From Aeromonas piscicola (GTDB lineage: Bacteria > Pseudomonadota > Gammaproteobacteria > Enterobacterales > Aeromonadaceae), in contig NZ_CDBL01000010.1 in NCBI RefSeq assembly GCF_000820005.1, positions 35,747 through 75,026 of the forward strand: 39,280 nt of DNA, given 5' to 3'. A program made the translations under genes and the position numbers. A model generated the notes under the pieces. The model was given only the letters and a program-made list of their open reading frames with translations. It was not told the DNA's origin and made no database searches. Shown in pieces: positions 34,242 through 39,280 of the stretch (position 1 is its first letter; every line of letters begins with the position of its first letter).

Positions 34242-34719
34242 ATACTATTGCCCAGCTCTGGGGCTGACAGTGCACTTACCGGGAGCAACTCTCGCTCAGT
34301 TGTGGGCATATAGACAAACTACATCGGCAGCTAAGGAAGCTGGGGGGATGCTTTTTACTCGCACCCTAGCCGGGCACAGTGTAGATGTATCAGCAATATC
34401 TCTGCCTGGCTGTGGTGATCAAGCCACTCCGACCAGCTTTATCCCGGATCGAGCCCGGGGTAAGAAAGAGATCGAACGTCGATTTCGTAGAGGGCAGCAT
34501 TTCATTGGCGAATGGCATAGTCACTACGAGCGACATCCAACCCCATCGCCGCAAGATAGGTCCACAATCCGGTCACTGTTTCAGTCTTCGAAGCATGACC
34601 TACCGATGTTTCTGATGTTGATTATCTCCAGTGAGGCCGATGCATCACTGATTCATATCTCAGCGACCAATGGTAAAGCGTTATATGAGTTCATATACCA
34701 GGGTGCCGATACATCATGA
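34219..34719 (+). CDS. JAB/JAMM-family deconjugating metalloprotease
   Basis: A 166-residue protein with an intact JAMM zinc site: Glu in AAKEAGGMLF, then GEWHSHYERHPTPSPQD (H-x-H-x10-D with the Ser). Such enzymes cleave isopeptide or C-terminal bonds of ubiquitin-like conjugates; in CBASS this role is Cap3. I chose the ATG at 34219, which has GGGGGTG just before it; the open frame extends upstream within the E2-E1 gene, which it overlaps by 23 bp. Last gene of the operon. Confidence 0.9.
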   Translation: MAGRPWHKYYCPALGLTVHLPGATLAQLWAYRQTTSAAKEAGGMLFTRTLAGHSVDVSAISLPGCGDQATPTSFIPDRARGKKEIERRFRRGQHFIGEWHSHYERHPTPSPQDRSTIRSLFQSSKHDLPMFLMLIISSEADASLIHISATNGKALYEFIYQGADTS

Positions 34720-35030
34720 TGTGATATATCAACATTTTAATTTTAAATACTTCATGCATCAGTCTCATTCCCTCCAAAATACGAAGGTTTAGCGCATGCG
34801 TATCCCTTTTTCGTGACTTACTTCGTATTATGTGGTTGTGGGCTTTCCAGCATCTACCATTGCAATCGCCATACGTAAAAATGCGTTGGTAACTAATGCT
34901 GAGCCTCATCCCTGATATCAAATATTTAACTGATCTCATGCCAAGGATTTGTTTGCTCTTTCCCTAACCTCCATCAAGAAACCGGCTAAGAGTTATTCTG
35001 CTTCTTCCGACAACAGCTTCAACCTAAATA
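34720..35030. other. 310-bp AT-rich stretch without genes
   Basis: Nothing supported beyond the left TA target of the IS630-family element at its right edge. Confidence 0.5.
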
Positions 35031-36180
35031 GCTGTTCCGAATAGTAGATCACCGGAGGAAGGGAACTCAGTCCAGTTTGTGCGATCTCATTAGTCGCCAA
35101 ACAAAACAAGCCACACCCAAAGGACTGAGTTGATGCCTATCCTACCACCCCTGCCACGGTCACAACGGCGCCGCATTCACAAAATCATCCATGTCACACA
35201 TGATAAAGGACATGCTCGTCGCTTGATGGCCATCTTGCTGTTACATGAAGGACACACGGTCACTGATGTTCATCACCTTACCGGCGCTGCTCGCTCGACC
35301 ATCGGCCGTTGGCTTCGGTGGTATCGAGATGAAGGCATAGATGCGCTAGAAGCCTTACCGGCTGGTCGTGAACCGGTCTTGCCTGTTGCCAAGATAGTCA
35401 CCTTACTGGTGCTGCTCATGCAGTTTTCTCCGCAAGATTTTGGTTATCAGCGCAGCCGTTGGTGTACTGAGCTATTGGCTATCAAAATCAATCGGTTAAC
35501 AGGGCTCAATGTGGCAGCCTCCACACTTCGTCGATGGCTACCTCGTATGGGCATTGTCTGGCGCAGGCCCGTGCCGACCTTGCGGATAAAAGACCCAGCT
35601 TATCAGGAGAAAATGGCGAATATCGACGCTGCGCTGGCCCGCTGTGATGCCGCTAATCCGGTGTTTTATGAGGATGAAGTCGATATAGACCTCAATCCCA
35701 AATTAGGGGCCGACTGGATGTTCAGAGCGCAGCAAAAGCGGGTTGTCACACCGGGACAGAACGCCAAACATTACCTGGCAGGCGTTCTCCATGCAGGCAA
35801 CGGAAGAGTGCTTTACGTCAGCGGGATAAAGAAAAACTCATCGCTGTTTATCGCCATGCTGGAAAAGCTGCGTCACCACTACCGACGAGCCAAAACCATC
35901 ACGCTGATCCTCGATAACTACATCATTCACAAAAGCAAACAGACCGAGCGATGGTTGAAGAAGAACCCCAAGTTCTGCCTGGTATTCCAGCCAGTTTACA
36001 GTCCTTGGGTTAATCACATCGAACGGCTGTGGCACAAGTTACATGAAACCATCACACGCAATCATCAATGCAGAGGGATGGCCAACCTGCTGGCTCGAGT
36101 GAAACACTTCATGGATACCGTGTCTCCTTTCCCCGGGAATGGCTATGGCACAGCCAAGGTGTAGCACTATTATGATCAGT
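35031..36180 (+). mobile_element. Intact IS630-family insertion sequence
   Basis: 1150 bp flanked by TA at 35029-35030 and 36181-36182, the target duplication of this family. The ends form imperfect inverted repeats: GCTGTTCCGAATAGT...CACC at the left and, in reverse complement, ACTGATCATAATAGT...CACC at the right (about 14 of 22 positions alike). One transposase gene fills it. Confidence 0.8.
35133..36164 (+). CDS. IS630-family transposase
   Basis: A 343-residue DDE transposase. N-terminal HTH pair (GHTVTDVHHLTGAARSTIGR), then the catalytic triad: Asp in FYEDEVDIDLNP, Asp in LILDNYIIHKS, and Glu in YSPWVNHIERLWHKLHETIT. It ends in the usual SPFPGNGYGTAKV tail. Full length with no frame break, so probably active. 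Only a weak GGAC ribosome site is present. Confidence 0.95.
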   Translation: MPILPPLPRSQRRRIHKIIHVTHDKGHARRLMAILLLHEGHTVTDVHHLTGAARSTIGRWLRWYRDEGIDALEALPAGREPVLPVAKIVTLLVLLMQFSPQDFGYQRSRWCTELLAIKINRLTGLNVAASTLRRWLPRMGIVWRRPVPTLRIKDPAYQEKMANIDAALARCDAANPVFYEDEVDIDLNPKLGADWMFRAQQKRVVTPGQNAKHYLAGVLHAGNGRVLYVSGIKKNSSLFIAMLEKLRHHYRRAKTITLILDNYIIHKSKQTERWLKKNPKFCLVFQPVYSPWVNHIERLWHKLHETITRNHQCRGMANLLARVKHFMDTVSPFPGNGYGTAKV

Positions 36181-36322
36181 TATTTAGTTCACTTCCCCAA
36201 GAAGTGTGAGTACATTTTCGACAGAAAAGAAGTGCTATTGCGCTCGTCTGGATACATGGTTTTTTTAAAACGAGTCGCTTATTTTAGCAAGGTGAAAACT
36301 AAGTTAGTAGGCGACGGGAAAC

Positions 36323-36336
36323 GCAACTTCGGTTGC
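36323..36336 (+). other. Stable UUCG tetraloop hairpin
   Basis: GCAAC-TTCG-GTTGC at 36323-36336, a classic stable RNA hairpin, upstream of the H-NS paralogue. Role unclear. Confidence 0.4.
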
Positions 36337-36356
36337 AGTCAATTACGATAAGACGC

Positions 36357-36385
36357 TTGAGCACACCAGTGCTCATTAGTATGCT
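36357..36385 (+). promoter_or_regulatory. Promoter with palindrome for the H-NS paralogue
   Basis: TTGAGC (36357-36362), 17 bases, TATGCT (36380-36385). The perfect palindrome TGAGCAC-ACCA-GTGCTCA (36358-36375) overlaps the -35, so a repressor binding there would block the promoter. Confidence 0.55.
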
Positions 36386-36419
36386 ATAGAACAACCCCGC
36401 GTATTTAAAAAGGATATCT

Positions 36420-36821
36420 ATGAGTGAATTTTTGAAAGTGCTGTTGAACATTCGTAGCCTGCGAGCTGTACTGTTCGAGTTGTCTCTGGACCAACTCAAA
36501 GAAGCGCACGAGAAAATTGAAATGATTTATCTGGAGCGTTTGGAGTTGGCAGAAAAAGAGCACGCGGCCAATGCTGAGCACCGACAAAAGCTGGCTGAGT
36601 TTCAGGCGATGTTGGCTCAAGCAGGTATCGACCCCACTGAGTTGGTAGGCAGCACTCCAGCAGCAGCGACTGTGGCTAAAACTAAACGAGCGCCTCGCCC
36701 ACCGAAATACCGTTACGTTGAAAATGGCGTAGAGAAAACCTGGACCGGTCAGGGCCGTACACCCAAGTTCCTCGCTGAGCAATTCGAGCAAGGTCGTCAG
36801 CTGGATGATTTCCTCATCTAA
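36420..36821 (+). CDS. H-NS-family nucleoid protein
   Basis: A 133-residue H-NS relative. The first ~80 residues are helical, with the dimerisation region (LRAVLFELSLDQLKEAHEKI); a short Ala/Thr linker follows; the C-terminal domain (~92-133) has KYRYVENGVEKTWTGQGRTP, the QGR hook that enters the minor groove of AT-rich DNA. It should silence foreign AT-rich genes such as the cluster at 18-24 kb (inference). An Hha-like partner is encoded at 3352. AAGGA lies a few bases before the ATG. The IS630-family element ends 240 bp upstream. Confidence 0.93.
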   Translation: MSEFLKVLLNIRSLRAVLFELSLDQLKEAHEKIEMIYLERLELAEKEHAANAEHRQKLAEFQAMLAQAGIDPTELVGSTPAAATVAKTKRAPRPPKYRYVENGVEKTWTGQGRTPKFLAEQFEQGRQLDDFLI

Positions 36822-36826
36822 ATAGA

Positions 36827-36855
36827 CAAGGCCATGCCCTCACGGCATGGCCTTG
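36827..36855. terminator. Terminator after H-NS paralogue
   Basis: CAAGGCCATGCC (36827-36838), 5-base loop, GGCATGGCCTTG (36844-36855), 12-bp perfect stem; the T-rich tail (TTGTTT) is moderate. Confidence 0.82.
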
Positions 36856-37601
36856 TTGTTTACACACTCTATGACCCAATTAATGACAGCCCTCGTCGCT
36901 ACGAAATAGGAATATTCGGTAATGTTCTGTCGCATGATAATCTCCCCATTTTTAGGGGCATTCAAAAGTAGAGGTCATGCGGATTTTGTCAGATGCTGCT
37001 TCTTACGGAGCTTGGTGAGTTGGTTGAATAAATCAGGTCGAACCCTTACCTACGGTATCGGACAATTGCATTGTGAAGTAATTTAATTGATTGATTGTAA
37101 ATGGATTATTTACACCTCTTTTTGCCTTTTTACAAATTTGGCATTAATGTTGATTATACCGCTCGAAATGACGTGGTGTCGGTTCTGACCATACCGCCAT
37201 GAACCTTATCACAAGCATACGCTTGAGGCCGGCTTGGTGTAGTAGGTCGCCGGCTCAATCCTGTTATCTGCACTACTCAACTGCATCCCACCTGCAACAT
37301 GCCCGATGCCAGCTACAAAAGACTTAGCAGCAAGCATACCACTGATATCGATGTCCAATTAGCTACACGCCCTGATTACCGGGCCTATGTCGCCCAAGGT
37401 GTTGGTTGACTAAATATGGTGGTTGGCTTGTTGAAAAACGCTCGCTCCGCACACCGGAATATTGTGCGCTTCGAGTAAACCATACTGATGAATGCATAAT
37501 CAAAGGGCACGCTGTTCTTGACTAGGGAAACCGCCCTTTAGGTTGTCCAGGGACGATGATTAATTAATTGATTGATATCACTAAATTAAGACCGGAGAAG
37601 C
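36856..37601. other. 745-bp stretch without a supported gene
   Basis: A 36-codon plus-strand frame at 37299-37409 (MPDASYKRLSSKHTTD...) has no ribosome site and no known relative, so I do not call it. Otherwise I see only AT-rich spacer near 37080-37160 and 37560. Confidence 0.4.
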
Positions 37602-37982
37602 ATGTCTATCCCAGTTAGTCCCTCTTTGCCGCGTTATTTGCAAGTGGCGCACTGGCTATACGACCAACAGCGAGCAATCAGTGCTCGCGAGGCTGCTAAC
37701 GTGTTTGACGTATCGTCTTGGTCAATAGAACGAGATTTTGCCAAGATCCGGGCATTGAACGGCATCGTTGTGTTCAATGAGCAGCAAGTGCCGAGTAAAG
37801 GTGGACAGCAATACCTATTACGGATCCTGCGTATATTTCCCTACTGGCTTGACGAGCATCAGCAACCCCATCAGCAGCACGTCGGAGGTTGGGACCCTGA
37901 CGTTCCCCTCACGTGGCATGACCTACTGTGCCGTCCTTGGTATCAATTAGTCACCCGACATAAACTACACACCGATGATTGA
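37602..37982 (+). CDS. Small HTH transcriptional regulator (CaiF/GrlA-like)
   Basis: A 126-residue protein. Residues ~8-50 form a winged-helix start: YLQVAHWLYDQQRAISAREA then NVFDVSSWSIERDFAKIRAL, similar in pattern to CaiF/GrlA-family regulators (a W-h-x...ISAREAA box). The rest is unassigned and rich in Trp, His and Gln. GGAG lies about seven bases before the ATG. It stands alone between H-NS and an IS5-family remnant, with no obvious target. Confidence 0.55.
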   Translation: MSIPVSPSLPRYLQVAHWLYDQQRAISAREAANVFDVSSWSIERDFAKIRALNGIVVFNEQQVPSKGGQQYLLRILRIFPYWLDEHQQPHQQHVGGWDPDVPLTWHDLLCRPWYQLVTRHKLHTDD

Positions 37983-38261
37983 ACCCACCCTACATCATGG
38001 AAGGTGTGCAACGGGACTTGTTTGGGCTCATTTCGGCGGCGAGATTCTGGCCGGCGATCAATTTTAGAGGGGGGGCAAATGCCACCCCCCTTTTATGGCG
38101 CTGTTGGACCGTTTTTCTACTCTGCCGGAGGATCCTTGCATTGTATTGATGCGGACATCGCCAGTTGTTGTAACCCCTTAAGTAAAAACTGATATCCCAC
38201 TACGTTTCCCACAAGCCATGTACCCCGCAGCTGGGAGTCACTCCATTTTAGGCTTTTGGGG

Positions 38262-38803
38262 GCGTTGTTTCCCAAATCAGAGTGACTTGAATTGAACTTA
38301 TGGTGGAGACGGTGATCTGATCACCAAATCCCTCTTCAAATCAGCATCATGGGCAAGTCGCTTCACGCCATATCCAACTGGTCACAGTACAACCGTTCCC
38401 TGGTCCAACGCGGCTCGCTAACGTTCTGGGTTGATGAGCATGTCGTTCATAACTGGTTCCATCAAGAACATCATGGCCGACGGGGACGACGCTCCCTCTA
38501 CACCGACCAGACCATCTGTACCTTTCTCATGCTCAAGGGCATTTTCAACCTCTCCCTACGGGCGACACAGGGCCTGCTCGACTCGCTGTTTGAGCTGATG
38601 AATGTGCCGCTGTGTGCCCCCGACTACATAGATGGTTGCCCCGGTTTGCCAAGCCCTCAATCGATGAAAATGAGTCAGGTGGAGATTGCAGCCATAGATC
38701 CGGATTTCGATCGAGGCTACCGCCTCTACCCTGTTAAAGAGCCCCAAGTGTAGCTATGCGAGGGTAGGGGAAGTTGTGGCCTAATGGTTGATTTGGGCAA
38801 CAA
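38262..38803 (+). mobile_element. Internally deleted IS5-family (IS903-type) element
   Basis: The left end GGCGTTGTTTCCCAAATCA (38262-38280) is mirrored at about 38785-38803 (TGATTTGGGCAACAACGGC). The distance is about 540 bp where a full element is about 1 kb, so the middle has been lost. A related end is seen at 4582-4600. Confidence 0.65.
38349..38753 (+). pseudogene. IS5-family transposase, truncated
   Basis: The first ~97 codons read as an IS5-family N-terminus: SNWSQYNRSLVQRGSLTFW, VHNWFHQEHHGRRGRRSLYT and LKGIFNLSLRATQGLLDSLF, up to CAPDY. After that the sequence (IDGCPGLPSPQSMK...) no longer fits the family, and the DDE core (DGAYD and later) is absent, so the protein is inactive. 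Confidence 0.75.
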
Positions 38804-39194
38804 CGGCGCTTTTGGGGCATCTACAACTCATGTAGGGGCGATTCACTCTTACTTTGTCTGTGAACTCAAACGGCAATCTTTCCTCGCGGCGCCTCTATTG
38901 CCACCTTTTTTGCCCTTCATTTTCACGCAATAAATTTGTGAAAACCACTTTATTAATTGAATTTAAAGGGAATAAATTGGCATCACTTGGCTTGCCACTC
39001 ACCACACCAGGTGACGATAAAATTTCAACTCTGAAATCCTTCACGCGCAGCGGCAACGGCGGCGACTGATGCTGCACACCACGCTTTTCATCTGTCTTCG
39101 TGCTGGGGGAGGAGGGTGACCATTCGGTCCCCTCTTCCTTACAAACCGCACCCCCTAACTGTCTGGCGCTAACTGACAATCTAGAGAACCAATA
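38804..39194. other. 390-bp intergenic stretch
   Basis: No gene supported. Short open frames exist on both strands here but lack family likeness and ribosome sites. It probably holds the promoter of the lipoprotein gene that follows. Confidence 0.4.
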
Positions 39195-39280
39195 ATGCGA
39201 ACTACACGAAATACACATCTGTGTGCTCTCGCCGTATGCCTGTCTACCGGGCTTTGGGGGTGTGGCGGTGATGGCAACGG
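39195..39280 (+). CDS. Lipoprotein N-terminus (partial, cut by window end)
   Basis: The ATG at 39195 follows AGAGAA by a few bases and opens a frame that runs off the window (28 codons). It reads MRTTRNTHLCALAVCLSTGL then WGCGGDGN: a positively charged start, a hydrophobic core and a lipobox-like LWGC with Cys at ~23. A lipid-anchored envelope protein is expected; the family cannot be told from this stub. Confidence 0.6.
   Translation, partial: MRTTRNTHLCALAVCLSTGLWGCGGDGN

Noticed and set aside
30671..34719. Type II CBASS
   Set aside because: E2-E1 and JAB fit Cap2/Cap3, but there is no CD-NTase (no GS-x-D-x-D nucleotidyltransferase motif) in the operon or nearby.
37225..37265. tRNA-like T-arm (GCCGGCTCAATCC)
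   Set aside because: No matching acceptor, D or anticodon arms could be found around it.
37299..37409. 36-codon frame MPDASYKRLSSKHTTD...
   Set aside because: No ribosome site, no known relative and no conserved context; probably chance or a decayed fragment.
38854..39218. Short overlapping frames on both strands before the lipoprotein gene
   Set aside because: No ribosome site or recognisable motif; they overlap each other and look like random open frames.
1..39280. CRISPR array
   Set aside because: No regularly spaced repeats were seen anywhere in the window.

Overview
The window most likely comes from an Aeromonas chromosome, or a close gammaproteobacterial relative. The main reason is a gene that reads as an MCR-3-family phosphoethanolamine transferase, a lineage native to Aeromonas. 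Hha-like and H-NS-like proteins, c-di-GMP signalling proteins and many decayed insertion sequences fit the same group. The species call is inference. Base composition changes sharply along the window (AT-rich around 18-24 kb and in the 2.5-3.5 kb membrane genes, GC-richer in the ars block), so this is a patchwork accessory region.

1-4.3 kb holds an envelope and polymyxin-response block. On the minus strand are the mcr-3-like gene (cut by the window start) and a small EamA transporter. On the plus strand are two tandem COG4705-type membrane proteins, an Hha-like protein and a secreted PAP2 phosphatase. Two PmrA-box-like sites (CTTAAG-N5-CTTAAT) lie ahead of mcr-3 and ahead of the COG4705 pair, suggesting a shared PmrA-type regulon. 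4.3-12.2 kb has a chemoreceptor with a C-terminal PilZ domain and two paralogous GAF-GGDEF proteins flanking an exported M20 amidohydrolase, with IS5- and IS3-family remnants between them. 12.2-18.0 kb is a complete arsenic module: arsR-arsD-arsA-acr3-arsC on the minus strand, a second ArsR-type repressor, and a divergent COG0701 permease with twin operator-like palindromes.

18.0-23.2 kb is an AT-rich cluster with defence-island character: a CoiA-like zinc-ribbon nuclease with a long coiled coil, a PP2A-like phosphatase, a PD-(D/E)XK-like protein with an inserted segment, an unrecognised 398-residue protein, and a eukaryotic-like protein kinase whose stop overlaps the start of that protein. 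24.0-29.3 kb encodes three overlapping, co-oriented tyrosine recombinases and a small coiled-coil protein, an integration module reminiscent of Tn554 TnpABC but with an extra recombinase.

30.6-34.7 kb is the most striking locus: a tightly packed four-gene operon encoding a four-helix membrane protein, a ComEC-like metallo-beta-lactamase hydrolase, an E2-E1 fusion and a JAB/JAMM peptidase. This is a ubiquitin-like conjugation and deconjugation cassette with no CD-NTase and no obvious ubiquitin-like protein, so it is not a standard type II CBASS. An 8-bp inverted repeat lies just upstream, and a divergent MbcA/ParS/Xre-type antitoxin-like gene with no visible toxin faces it. 35.0-39.3 kb contains an intact IS630-family element, an H-NS paralogue, a small HTH regulator, a deleted IS5-family copy and the first codons of a lipoprotein.
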